The notes under the pieces were generated by a model. The model ran no database searches, was not told the origin of the DNA, and was given only the letters and a program-made list of their open reading frames with translations. Source: Palsa-739 sp035532535 (lineage in GTDB: Bacteria > Actinomycetota > Thermoleophilia > Gaiellales > Gaiellaceae). From it: a stretch of DNA of 55,247 nt. Below are positions 30,071 through 37,794 of this stretch, piece by piece. How positions within the stretch are numbered: the stretch's first letter is position 1; each line of letters opens with the position of its first letter. The stretch covers positions 1-55,247 of the forward strand of contig DATKQT010000017.1 of the NCBI GenBank assembly GCA_035532535.1, given 5' to 3'. Both the position numbers and the translations under genes were made by a program.

Positions 30071-31093
30071 TTAGTCCCAGAATGGCGCCGAGCCGCGCAA
30101 CCAGCGTGAGGAGCGCACGCTTCGGGTCAGGGGCCAGAGAAGGATGAGCGCGAGGGTTCCGATGATGGCGAGTGCCGCGATGATGAAGGGGGACGGCGAC
30201 GTGTTCGTACTTGCCCCGTTGCCGAGGCGGTTGGACAGCCTTTCGCTCGCCGTGGTGGACGTGCTGTCGGCGCGAATGGTGAGTCTGAGGGTGTCTCCGG
30301 GTCGTGCCGCGGTGAGGAATTGAAGCTGCCAAGTCTTGTTCAGCTCCGCGGCGATCATGCCGTAGATGTGGGTAAACGCGGCCGTCGTTGGCGCTCGGTA
30401 GTAGCGACCTCCCGTTGCAGTGGCGAGCTCGATCAGCGGCGTGGGCGTGAAGGTGGTGTCGGGGATTCCTATCGTGTAGACCCGTGCCCGGGCTGACTGG
30501 GCGGCGCGGATTGCCTGCTGAAGGGTTGCCGTGCTCGTGGTCTCCTGGCCGTCGGTGACGAGGATGATCGCGCGGCCGGGAAGGCGGTTGGTGCGCAATC
30601 GGTTCGCCGCGAGCACGACTGCGTCCCAGAGCGCGGTGCCGTAGCGATGGTCGACCGAAAGGGAGTTGAGAGCATCATCGGCGCTTGCCTGCGACGCCGA
30701 GAAGTCGGAGAGACGGACCGCGTGGGACGCGGCAGTGAAGACGCCGATCTCGTCCGAGTTCGGTTTCGCGGCGACGAAGGTTTCTGCGGCGCGGATGCCG
30801 TCGGCAAGCGCGCGCCCGTGCATCGACTGAGAGCGGTCCAGCACGAGCGCGACGCTTTCCTTCTCACCGAGGTCGACCGTCGTCAGGCCCACCGCGGGAG
30901 CGCCGTTGACGCTCAAGGTCGGCGGCGTCCGTGTCTGGGCCGGTAGCAGGACCGTGACTCGGATGCTCGGGAAGCCGCTCGCATCGATTGCCTGGATCTC
31001 GGGCCTGGCGGAGAGCGCCGTCCCCGCCGAGACGAGCGCGCCGAGCAAGGCGATTACGGGTGCAGAAAGCCAGATGGAGGCGGAGCGGGCCAT
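30071..31093 (-). CDS. VWA-domain protein with N- and C-terminal membrane helices
   Basis: 340 aa. A signal/anchor helix (about 8-28), a beta-rich segment (30-78), a von Willebrand A domain (about 80-260) with intact MIDAS (D86-x-S88-x-S90, a Thr in GTALWD, Asp in VTDGQE), another beta segment, and a C-terminal transmembrane helix (about 300-322) with a basic tail. It resembles BatA-like or mycobacterial exported VWA proteins, but no MoxR ATPase is nearby. ATG 31093 has AGGAT just upstream; an ATG at 31120 is possible. Confidence 0.82.
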   Translation of the reverse strand: MARSASIWLSAPVIALLGALVSAGTALSARPEIQAIDASGFPSIRVTVLLPAQTRTPPTLSVNGAPAVGLTTVDLGEKESVALVLDRSQSMHGRALADGIRAAETFVAAKPNSDEIGVFTAASHAVRLSDFSASQASADDALNSLSVDHRYGTALWDAVVLAANRLRTNRLPGRAIILVTDGQETTSTATLQQAIRAAQSARARVYTIGIPDTTFTPTPLIELATATGGRYYRAPTTAAFTHIYGMIAAELNKTWQLQFLTAARPGDTLRLTIRADSTSTTASERLSNRLGNGASTNTSPSPFIIAALAIIGTLALILLWPLTRSVRSSRWLRGSAPFWD

Positions 31094-31118
31094 ATCCTGA
31101 TGAGAGCCTCTATCGCGC

Positions 31119-31175
31119 AAAAACTTGCTCGGGCAAGACTGATTCGGGCGGCTGCGCTGCCAGCCGCGCCAGTCT
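31119..31175. promoter_or_regulatory. Two inverted repeats between the VWA and KimA-like genes
   Basis: A short stem CTTGC/GCAAG with an adjoining five-base A (plus) or T (minus) run spans 31119-31137, a minus-strand terminator shape ahead of the VWA gene. A second nested hairpin (31136-31175) pairs AGACTG with CAGTCT and GCGGCTG with CAGCCGC. Both lie in the divergent promoter region and could be operators or attenuators. Confidence 0.35.
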
Positions 31176-31192
31176 CGTCGCAGCGCGTGCGG

Positions 31193-31198
31193 TAGACA
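31193..31198 (+). promoter_or_regulatory. -10-like TAGACA for the KimA-like gene
   Basis: TAGACA ends 7 nt before ATG 31206 and no SD is visible. The final base departs from the TANNNT pattern. Confidence 0.4.
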
Positions 31199-31205
31199 TC
31201 TGCAA

Positions 31206-32993
31206 ATGGCGCGCGTGAGGTCAGTTCACAGGGCATCTGGTCGCCGGAGCTCCGGCCTCGGCGTGCCCGGCGGGCTCGCAGCATTGAGCCTCGACGCGCT
31301 GTCGAGCGTCGCCTACGGACCGGAAGCGATGGTCGTCGTGCTCATAGCGGCTGGGACAGGAGCCCTGCGCGCGACGGTTCCTCTCACGCTTGCGATCGCG
31401 GCGATGCTCGCGCTGCTAGTCCTCTCCTACTCGCAGGTGATCGCAGCGCATCCCGACGGCGGGGGTGCGTACGCGGTCGCGAAGGCAGACCTCGGCCCGC
31501 GCGTGAGCTTGCTGGCGGCAGCGTCGCTCGTCGTCGACTACGTCCTGACCGTCGCGGTGAGCCTTGCCGCAGGCGCGGCCAGCATCGGCAGCGCATTTCC
31601 GTCGCTCTCCCATCACCTCCTCCTCGTGGCGCTCGCCGGGCTGGCGCTCCTGACCGCGCTCAACATGGTCGGGCTGACCGAGTCGGCGAAGGCGCTGATG
31701 CTGCCGACCGCGGTGTTCGTCGTGAGCATCCTCGCCGTCGTTGTCGTCGGTCTTCTCCGATCGCACGCCATCGCCACGATCGGTTCGAGCGACGCGCCCG
31801 TCCACGCCACCGAGGCGCTCGGTGTTCTCCTCGTGTTGAAGGCGTTCGCCGCTGGATGCTCAGCTGTCACAGGCGTCGAGGCGATTGCGAACGGCGTTCC
31901 CGAGTTCCGATCTGTCCGCGCCGCACAGCGAACCGAGTTCGCGCTCGGCGGGCTGCTCGCGGCGATGCTCGTCGGGCTCGCCGTTCTCATCCATATCCGG
32001 CATCTCGTTCCGCGCGGCGGAGTCACGATTCTCGCGCAGGCGACTGCGGGCGCGTTCGGCACGGGCTGGGCGTTCTACGTGACGAACGTCACCGTGGCGC
32101 TCGTGCTCGCAGCCGCGGCGAACACGAGCTTCGGGGGTCTACCGGTTCTGATGAATCTCCTTGCACGTGACCACCGCCTCCCTCATCTCTTCTATCTGCG
32201 CGCTGAACGGCCCGTGTATCGGCACGGCATCGCAGCGCTCTCAATCGGCGCGGCCCTCTTGCTTGTCGCCGTCGGCGCGAAGACGAACAGGCTGATCCCG
32301 CTCTTCACGATCGGCGTCTTCCTCGGTTTCACCATCAGCCAAACCGGCATGGTGCGGCACTGGCTACGGCAGCGGCCACCGCACTGGCGGCTGCGTGCGG
32401 CGCTCAACGGTATCGGCGCCGTGACGACGGGAGTCGCGGTTGCCGTGTTCGTCCTGAGCAAGTTCGTCGAAGGCGCATGGGTGGTCGTCGTTGCCGTCCC
32501 AATTCTGATGTGGCTCTTCGCGCACACGGAGACCTACTACGAGGAGGTTGCCGATGAGCTCCAGCTCGGCAGGACGCCCCCGCGGCCGCGCAAGGGGAAG
32601 AGTCTCGTCATTGTCCCGACCTCGACTGTCAACCTCCTCACCGAGCGCGTCTTGAGCGCAGCGCTTTCATTGTCCGACAACGTCGTCGCCGTCGCGGTGG
32701 CGGGCGACGATGACGAGCGCGCCCGGATCGAGCAGGAATGGAGGAAGTGGGCCTGTGGCGTGCGTCTTGAGGTGATCGTCGATCCGCACCGGGCGCTCAT
32801 TCGCTCGGTCCTCCACTACGTCGACTCGGTAACGGCGGATGGAACGACCGTCACGGTCCTCATCGCCGAGATAGAACCCCGAAAGCCGTGGCACCAGATC
32901 CTCCACAACCAGCGCGGCCGGCTGCTCGCCACCGCGCTCCGATCGAGAACCGACGTCGTCGTCGCCACACTGCCGTTCAGGCTGCACGACTGA
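31206..32993 (+). CDS. APC-superfamily potassium importer, KimA-like
   Basis: 595 aa. Twelve transmembrane helices (about 15-440) begin with the APC motif LDALSSVAYGPEAMVVVLI and include SYSQVIAAHPDGGGAYAVAK. A cytosolic universal-stress-like C-domain follows (about 460-595, SLVIVPTSTVNLLTERVL and VVAVAVAGDDDE). This architecture is that of KimA, a proton-coupled K+ importer controlled by c-di-AMP in Bacillus. It sits in a cluster of cation genes. No ydaO-type riboswitch is recognised upstream. Confidence 0.85.
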   Translation: MARVRSVHRASGRRSSGLGVPGGLAALSLDALSSVAYGPEAMVVVLIAAGTGALRATVPLTLAIAAMLALLVLSYSQVIAAHPDGGGAYAVAKADLGPRVSLLAAASLVVDYVLTVAVSLAAGAASIGSAFPSLSHHLLLVALAGLALLTALNMVGLTESAKALMLPTAVFVVSILAVVVVGLLRSHAIATIGSSDAPVHATEALGVLLVLKAFAAGCSAVTGVEAIANGVPEFRSVRAAQRTEFALGGLLAAMLVGLAVLIHIRHLVPRGGVTILAQATAGAFGTGWAFYVTNVTVALVLAAAANTSFGGLPVLMNLLARDHRLPHLFYLRAERPVYRHGIAALSIGAALLLVAVGAKTNRLIPLFTIGVFLGFTISQTGMVRHWLRQRPPHWRLRAALNGIGAVTTGVAVAVFVLSKFVEGAWVVVVAVPILMWLFAHTETYYEEVADELQLGRTPPRPRKGKSLVIVPTSTVNLLTERVLSAALSLSDNVVAVAVAGDDDERARIEQEWRKWACGVRLEVIVDPHRALIRSVLHYVDSVTADGTTVTVLIAEIEPRKPWHQILHNQRGRLLATALRSRTDVVVATLPFRLHD

Positions 32994-33038
32994 GAGCGGC
33001 GGAGTGAGCTGCACTCGACTCGTTCCCGCGCCGTAGAC

Positions 33039-34994
33039 CTAGCCGCCGGCGAGTCGTACCGCCTTGACGATGAGTAGGGCGATCGCGATGAAGAGGTACC
33101 CCCACATGACATACATCGTGAGGGTGCGTCCCCGCGACCATTCCGGCTTTCCGAGGAGGGCAAGTGGCGGCATCGTCCACGTGCGCGCGTCGGCTTTCGC
33201 TGTGGCGAGCGTCTTGGCGCGCTCGGCGGCGGCCATCGCTTCAGTGCGCGTGAAGGCGTTCGCCGCCAACGCTCGCGCCTGCATGTGGTCGGCGCGCGCG
33301 AGGGCGAGCTCCTGGGTGCGGTCCGCTTTCGCTTCGGCTGCGAGGATCGGGTCGTCGCCTGCGCGCTGTAGCGCTTCTCCGTAGCGCGTTTTCGCGGCCC
33401 GCCTCGACGCCTCGTATCGGTCACGGGCAGCCGCGAGCGCATCGCGACGGTCACTCTTCGCCGCCGCGACCGTCTCGTTGTACGACGCCTCCACCCGGCC
33501 GATGTCGTCCGGCGGGGCGCCTGAGCGCGAGCGCATCGCGGTTGCGGCGAAGCCGACGCAGCCGAGCGCGAGTGCGATCGACAGCGCGATGAAGAGGCGC
33601 GGGACGTTGACGTTCGGGAAGACGGTGGTGACGACGAGGATCGCCGAGAGCATGAGCAGGACGGCGAGGATCACCGTGGCGAGGGCGTTGAGCCGGAACT
33701 TGTTCACCCACGGTCCGAGCACTTGGCGGTCGTTGCAAAGCAGCAGGAGGAAGACGCTCGCGCTCGGCAACAGGACGCCTGCGAGCGCCTGGACGGCGAC
33801 AGTGATGACCCCGAGCGGTGCTCCCGGGATGAGGACGATCGCGCACGCGGCGGCGACGATCGCGGTGAAGCTCCCGTAGAAGAACTTCGCCTCGCTGGGC
33901 GGTCGGTGGAGCGAGTGGTGCATGCCGAAGACGTCACCAAACGCGTACGAGGTGGAGAGAGTGACGGCCCCGGCGCCAATGATCGACGCGTTGAGGAGCA
34001 CGACAGCGAACAGCACCCCGGCGGTGTGTCCGATGGTGTGCTGAAGGCCGCGCGCGACACCCTCGGCGTTGGTGAAGTGGCCGTGCAGCGCGGTGTGCGC
34101 AAACGGGGAGGCGACCGCTGCGATCATGAGTGCGGCGCCGATGACGACGATGAACGAGCCGATGACGGTGTCGGCGCGTTCGTAGTTGATCCACCGCGTG
34201 GTGATCCGCTTGTCGACAATGTTCGACTGCTGGAAGAAGAGCTGCCAGGGCGCGACGGTCGTTCCCACCATCGCGATGATGAGAAGGATCGAGGTCGAGT
34301 TGACCCCGCCCGCGATCCCAGGCACGAAGAAGCCGTGCGCGATCGCGCCTGCGTGCGGATGCGCGTAGACGGCAAGCGGGATCACCAGAAAGTTCCCGAG
34401 GACGAACACGAGCATGAAGCGCTCCCATTTCTGGAAGCTGCCAGTCATCGTCATCGCGATCAGGAACACCCCGGCGACCGGGACGCTGATGTACGTGCTC
34501 ACGCCGAGGTAGCTGAGGGCGAGGTCGATGCCGATGAACTCGGTGACGATCGTGAGGAAGTTGAGGATGAACAGGTCACCAACCGAGAACGCGCCCCAGA
34601 AGCGGCCGAACCGCTCCAGAATGAGGCGCCCGTGCCCGACGCCGGTGACCGCGCCCAGGCGTACGACCATCTCCTGGTTGACGATCAGCACGGGGATCAG
34701 CAGGAGGAGCACCCACAGCAGGCTGGTCCCGAAGTTCTGGCCTGCCTGTGCGTATGTTGCGACGCCGCCCGCGTCGTTGTCTCCGACCATGACGATCAGG
34801 CCCGGCCCCATGATCGCGAGCAACGCCACCAGCCGCCGCCGCCACGACCCGCGCGGCGGAACGTCGTCGAGGCGGATCGTCCCGAGCGCGCCCTTGATGT
34901 CGCCGATGTGCGCTTCGTCGAGGACGGCCGGTGCATGCTCGGGCACGGACGGGACCGCGACCGGGACGGCCGACTCGGTGTCCTTCTCCGCCAC
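33039..34994 (-). CDS. NRAMP-related divalent metal transporter with C-terminal coiled coil
   Basis: 651 aa. About eleven transmembrane helices with an NRAMP-like plan. The helix-1 motif is GDNDAGG (71-77) instead of D-P-G-N, and helix 6 has TVAPWQLFF (APW 248-250) instead of the Met-Pro-His site. These changes recall the Mg2+/Mn2+-selective NRAMP-related proteins. After the core comes a soluble Ala/Arg-rich helix (about 505-610) and one more membrane helix (about 622-648). GTG 34994 follows GAAGGGAGG. It lies directly downstream of the MgtE-N/CBS gene. Confidence 0.82.
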   Translation of the reverse strand: MAEKDTESAVPVAVPSVPEHAPAVLDEAHIGDIKGALGTIRLDDVPPRGSWRRRLVALLAIMGPGLIVMVGDNDAGGVATYAQAGQNFGTSLLWVLLLLIPVLIVNQEMVVRLGAVTGVGHGRLILERFGRFWGAFSVGDLFILNFLTIVTEFIGIDLALSYLGVSTYISVPVAGVFLIAMTMTGSFQKWERFMLVFVLGNFLVIPLAVYAHPHAGAIAHGFFVPGIAGGVNSTSILLIIAMVGTTVAPWQLFFQQSNIVDKRITTRWINYERADTVIGSFIVVIGAALMIAAVASPFAHTALHGHFTNAEGVARGLQHTIGHTAGVLFAVVLLNASIIGAGAVTLSTSYAFGDVFGMHHSLHRPPSEAKFFYGSFTAIVAAACAIVLIPGAPLGVITVAVQALAGVLLPSASVFLLLLCNDRQVLGPWVNKFRLNALATVILAVLLMLSAILVVTTVFPNVNVPRLFIALSIALALGCVGFAATAMRSRSGAPPDDIGRVEASYNETVAAAKSDRRDALAAARDRYEASRRAAKTRYGEALQRAGDDPILAAEAKADRTQELALARADHMQARALAANAFTRTEAMAAAERAKTLATAKADARTWTMPPLALLGKPEWSRGRTLTMYVMWGYLFIAIALLIVKAVRLAGG

Positions 34995-35208
34995 GTCATT
35001 ACCTCCCTTCCGCAGTGCAGCCGGGAAGTCCCAGGTGCGCGGCCGGGAGCTCGGCGGGCTAGGCGGTGAGCGCTAGCCGACCGGCACGCGGACGCGCGGA
35101 CCTGGTACTCCCAGGTCGGTCGGCGTCCATCGACATCTCATGGTCAAGCCGGATCGGCATAGCCGACCGAGGCTACCACCACGCCGGCCGCGGTGGGTTA
35201 CGCGATCG
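34995..35208 (-). promoter_or_regulatory. Highly structured 5' leader of the NRAMP-related gene
   Basis: This 214-bp gap, read on the minus strand, can fold into an outer stem GCCGACC/GGTCGGC (35118-35124 with 35076-35082). The outer stem encloses hairpin GACCTGG-GAGTA-CCAGGTC (35099-35117). A competing stem GGCTAG/CTAGCC (35073-35078 with 35057-35062) shares three bases with it. A separate TCGGC/GCCGA stem lies upstream, and the strong SD is at the end. It matches no riboswitch I know. Metal-responsive control is an inference from context. Confidence 0.4.
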
Positions 35209-36465
35209 TTACTCGTTCGAGAGCGCGCTCGCCCGGCGCCGCCAATCTTCCGGGATCATCATCTCCAGCAGGTCGTCGACGCTGACGATTCCGAGCAGCT
35301 TCCCGTCGTCGTCGATGACGGGCGCGACCGTGAGGTCGTAGTCGGCCATCTTCATCGCGACCTCGGCCAGCTCATCGTCGGGCTCCAGGGTAAGAGGCGG
35401 GGACGACTTCACCTGCCCAACGGTTACGGACAGCGCGTGCTTGAGGAGCGTGACCGCCGACACCACTCCGCTCAGCCGCTGCTCGCCGTCGAGCACGAAC
35501 AACGTCGTGATCGTCTCCTCCGGCAGCGTCGTGCGGCGAAGCTCGTCGAGCGCCTGCTCAACCGCCTGCGTCTCCGCCACCGAGACGAAGTCCGGGCTCA
35601 TCAACCCACCCGCGGTCGCAGGGTTGTAGCCGAGCAGCGTTCGGATCTTCCGTTGCTGCCGCAACGGCAGCAAGCGAAGTAGGGGATCGCGCCGCTCCTG
35701 ATCGAGTTCACCGAGCAAGTCGGCAGCATCATCCGCTTCCATCGCTGCCAACACCCGCGCCGCCTCCTCGTCCGAACGCTCGCGCAGAAACTCGACCTGA
35801 TGCTCGGGGTCGAGCTCCTCGAATACGTCCGCTTCCAGTTCGCGGTCGCCACCAACCGCGGCAATGATCTCCTCGCCCTCCTCGTGCGAGGCCGCCTCTA
35901 CGAGGTCCGCGAGCTGGGCCGGGTGCAGTTTCGACAGCCGCCCGAATGTCATGCGCAACCGAGCAGTAGGCACATGCCGCACAAACGGTTCCACGCTCTC
36001 CCAGTCGAGGAACGGCCGCACACGGCTACGTCGCCGTAGTCCCGACGGCAGCAGTCGCCGAAATAGCGATCGGATGCTCGTATCTACGCCGACAACGCGC
36101 CACCATTCCCCGACCTGCCCGAGCACGAGATCGTCTGCGCGAACGAGGCGAGCGCCGACCACGTTGATCACGCGGCGGCCGAGCAGGTCCTGGCGCAACA
36201 GCACCTCCCCCTCCCGCCGGTCGAACCGGCCCAGATCGACCTGCTCGCCACTGAGCTGCACCGTGCCGGACTCGACGCGCGCAACGCGCTCGGCCGGAAC
36301 GAACACCTCGCGTCCGCCGATCCGCGCTTTCAGCCCCGTGATCGGCGGATAACCGCGATCTGAAAGCCGCACGATCAGATCGTCGACGCGGCCGATCTTC
36401 TCCCCCGCCCGGTCGACCAGACGGCTGTGCAAGATCGCTGAAAGGTTCAAGAGCGGGATGTCCAC
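35209..36465 (-). CDS. Soluble MgtE-N/CBS protein with PRC-barrel domains
   Basis: 418 aa with no transmembrane helix. Two PRC-barrel-like segments at the N-terminus (about 5-90 and 90-150) are followed by an MgtE N-terminal superhelical domain (about 175-285, EELDPEHQVEFLRE, DDAADLLGEL) and a CBS pair (about 290-415, LMSPDFVSVAE, APVIDDDGKLLGIVSVDDL). These are the Mg2+-sensing parts of the MgtE channel without its pore. GTG 36465 begins at VDIPLLNLSAIL; an upstream TAGTCT is a possible -10. It precedes the NRAMP-related gene on the same strand. Confidence 0.85.
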   Translation of the reverse strand: MDIPLLNLSAILHSRLVDRAGEKIGRVDDLIVRLSDRGYPPITGLKARIGGREVFVPAERVARVESGTVQLSGEQVDLGRFDRREGEVLLRQDLLGRRVINVVGARLVRADDLVLGQVGEWWRVVGVDTSIRSLFRRLLPSGLRRRSRVRPFLDWESVEPFVRHVPTARLRMTFGRLSKLHPAQLADLVEAASHEEGEEIIAAVGGDRELEADVFEELDPEHQVEFLRERSDEEAARVLAAMEADDAADLLGELDQERRDPLLRLLPLRQQRKIRTLLGYNPATAGGLMSPDFVSVAETQAVEQALDELRRTTLPEETITTLFVLDGEQRLSGVVSAVTLLKHALSVTVGQVKSSPPLTLEPDDELAEVAMKMADYDLTVAPVIDDDGKLLGIVSVDDLLEMMIPEDWRRRASALSNE

Positions 36466-36569
36466 TCGCCCCCGAAAGACTAGGCCACCGGGCGGACCTC
36501 CGGGGGGCGGCAGGAGTACCCTGTTGAGAGGCGGGCAGCCCACGACCGGGAGCGGAGGCCGCGCTGTCG

Positions 36570-36803
36570 ATGATCCGCCAGCACCGCCGCTACCTGCGAG
36601 CGTTCTCGGCAGTCGTGTTGGGGCCATCCGCCGTGGCTGTCTTCGCAGGTGCGGAGCTCCACCCGTACGGCCTCGCCGCGGAAGCAGTGGGCGCGTCCGT
36701 CACGTTTCTCGTAGCCCAGGCCGCGGTCCTCTCCTGGAGCCGCTACCGGCTTTGGCGCGCACGACGCAGACTGGCCGCTTTCCGGGCTTCACGGCACTCC
36801 TGA
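36570..36803 (+). CDS. Small two-helix membrane protein
   Basis: 77 aa. A basic N-terminus (MIRQHRRYLRAF) leads into two hydrophobic segments (about 11-28 and 34-54) and a basic C-terminus (RARRRLAAFRASRHS). No family is recognised. GGAGG lies about 12 nt before the ATG, and TACCCT lies further upstream. It diverges from the MgtE-N/CBS gene. Confidence 0.5.
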   Translation: MIRQHRRYLRAFSAVVLGPSAVAVFAGAELHPYGLAAEAVGASVTFLVAQAAVLSWSRYRLWRARRRLAAFRASRHS

Positions 36804-36867
36804 TCTTTGGTGCTCCGAGGCCGGGCGAGGACGTCGGCTATGCGCGCGCTCCGACCAAGCGTCCGGC

Positions 36868-36873
36868 TACCTT
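36868..36873 (+). promoter_or_regulatory. -10 hexamer TACCTT for the VOC dioxygenase
   Basis: TACCTT ends 6 nt before ATG 36880; no SD is present. Confidence 0.55.
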
Positions 36874-36879
36874 GCCGGG

Positions 36880-37767
36880 ATGCGTCTGGACGGCATCCAT
36901 CACGTCACGTGCATCACCGGCGATGCGCCGCGCAACGTCGAGTACTACACGGGCACCCTCGGCCTGCGGCTCGTGAAGAAGTCCGTGAACCAGGACGACC
37001 CGACCGTGTACCACCTCTTCTACGCGGACGAGCAGGGGACGCCGGGCTCGGACATCACGTTCTTCGAGTATCCGGGCGCCGCGCCGGGTCGCGCGGGCTC
37101 GGGGATGATCCACACCGTCGTCTGGCGCGTCGCGTCGGAGGAGGCGGTCGATTTTTGGCGCGATCGAGTGGGCGGCCTCCCGTTTACGGATCCCGAGGGA
37201 CTGCGGCACGACCTCGTCGTGTCGAATGTTCCCGACCGCCCGCTCGTCGCCGACGATCCGAACATCCCGCATGCGTTCGCGCTGCAGGGCTTCGAGGGCG
37301 TCCGCGCGTACGCGTCCGACCTCGACCGCAACGCGGCGTTCCTCGATGCGCTCGGCTTCGAGAACGGCGAGACGCGCGGCGAGACGCGCGGCGGCTGGAT
37401 CCACTACGAGGAGTCGCCGGGACCGGGCGCGCCCGGTCCCGGCACCGTGCACCACGTCGCGTGGGCGTGCCCGATGGATGAGCAGGAGGCGTGGCGCAAG
37501 CGCGTCGAGGAGGCCGGCGGCCGGCCGACGCCGATCATCGACCGCTTCTGGTTCCGCTCCATCTACTTCCGCGAGCCGAGCGGCGTCCTGTTCGAGATCG
37601 CGACGCTGGGTCCCGGCTTCGCCGCCGACGAGGATCCGGCGCACCTCGGCGAGTCGCTCATCCTCCCGCCGGATTTCGAGCACCTGCGCGCCGAGGTGGA
37701 GCCGCTGCTGACCCCGCTACCCGACCCTAGGCAGGGTCGAGCCGGTACAGGCTCTCGTCGTTCGTGA
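36880..37767 (+). CDS. Ring-cleaving dioxygenase, VOC superfamily (MhqO-like)
   Basis: 295 aa with paired VOC modules: LDGIHHVTCITGDAPRNVEYY, then HTVVWRVASEEAVDFW in the first half, and GTVHHVAWACPMDEQEAW with REPSGVLFEIAT in the second. Metal ligands are probably a His in GIHHV, a His in VHHVAW and the Glu in LFEIAT. Such enzymes cleave hydroquinones or similar rings and detoxify quinones. The natural C-terminus is probably near LLTPLPDP; the last dozen residues run into the remnant on the other strand. A 49-bp piece of this gene recurs at 29857. Confidence 0.85.
   Translation: MRLDGIHHVTCITGDAPRNVEYYTGTLGLRLVKKSVNQDDPTVYHLFYADEQGTPGSDITFFEYPGAAPGRAGSGMIHTVVWRVASEEAVDFWRDRVGGLPFTDPEGLRHDLVVSNVPDRPLVADDPNIPHAFALQGFEGVRAYASDLDRNAAFLDALGFENGETRGETRGGWIHYEESPGPGAPGPGTVHHVAWACPMDEQEAWRKRVEEAGGRPTPIIDRFWFRSIYFREPSGVLFEIATLGPGFAADEDPAHLGESLILPPDFEHLRAEVEPLLTPLPDPRQGRAGTGSRRS
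36954..37002 (+). repeat. 49-bp direct repeat, right copy (inside the VOC dioxygenase)
   Basis: 47/49 identity to 29857-29905 in the same orientation. The two copies bracket about 7 kb of transport genes. Confidence 0.85.
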
Positions 37768-37786
37768 CGAGATAGACGCGGCCGTC
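37727..37786 (-). pseudogene. 3'-end remnant of a secreted PQQ-type dehydrogenase gene
   Basis: Nineteen codons and a stop, DGRVYLVTNDESLYRLDPA, look like the extreme C-terminus of a glucose/sorbosone-type beta-propeller dehydrogenase. No start or body is present: the preceding frame is the end of the secreted-protein gene, which stops at 37795. This is best explained as a leftover from a deleted gene. The family assignment is tentative. Confidence 0.5.
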
Positions 37787-37794
37787 ACCCCGTT

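Noticed and set aside
31101..31111. TGAGAGCCTCT resembling the terminal repeat of the 164-bp element
   Set aside because: Only 11 bp match, with no internal similarity and no partner end; too short to call a third copy.
31112..31205. c-di-AMP (ydaO) riboswitch upstream of the KimA-like gene
   Set aside because: The hairpins present do not show the conserved ydaO sequence blocks, and a -10-like hexamer lies downstream of them.
31910..31955. Second SOS box-like palindromes in the KimA-like gene
   Set aside because: The GAAC and GTTC half-sites are spaced by 3 instead of 4 bases and lie inside coding sequence.
34995..35208. M-box or manganese (yybP-ykoY) riboswitch
   Set aside because: A GGGAGTA loop is present, but the other conserved blocks of either class are missing; kept only as an unnamed structured leader.
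30071..36803. Prophage or integrative element
   Set aside because: No integrase, recombinase, phage structural or conjugation gene is present; only the flanking 49-bp repeat hints at mobility.
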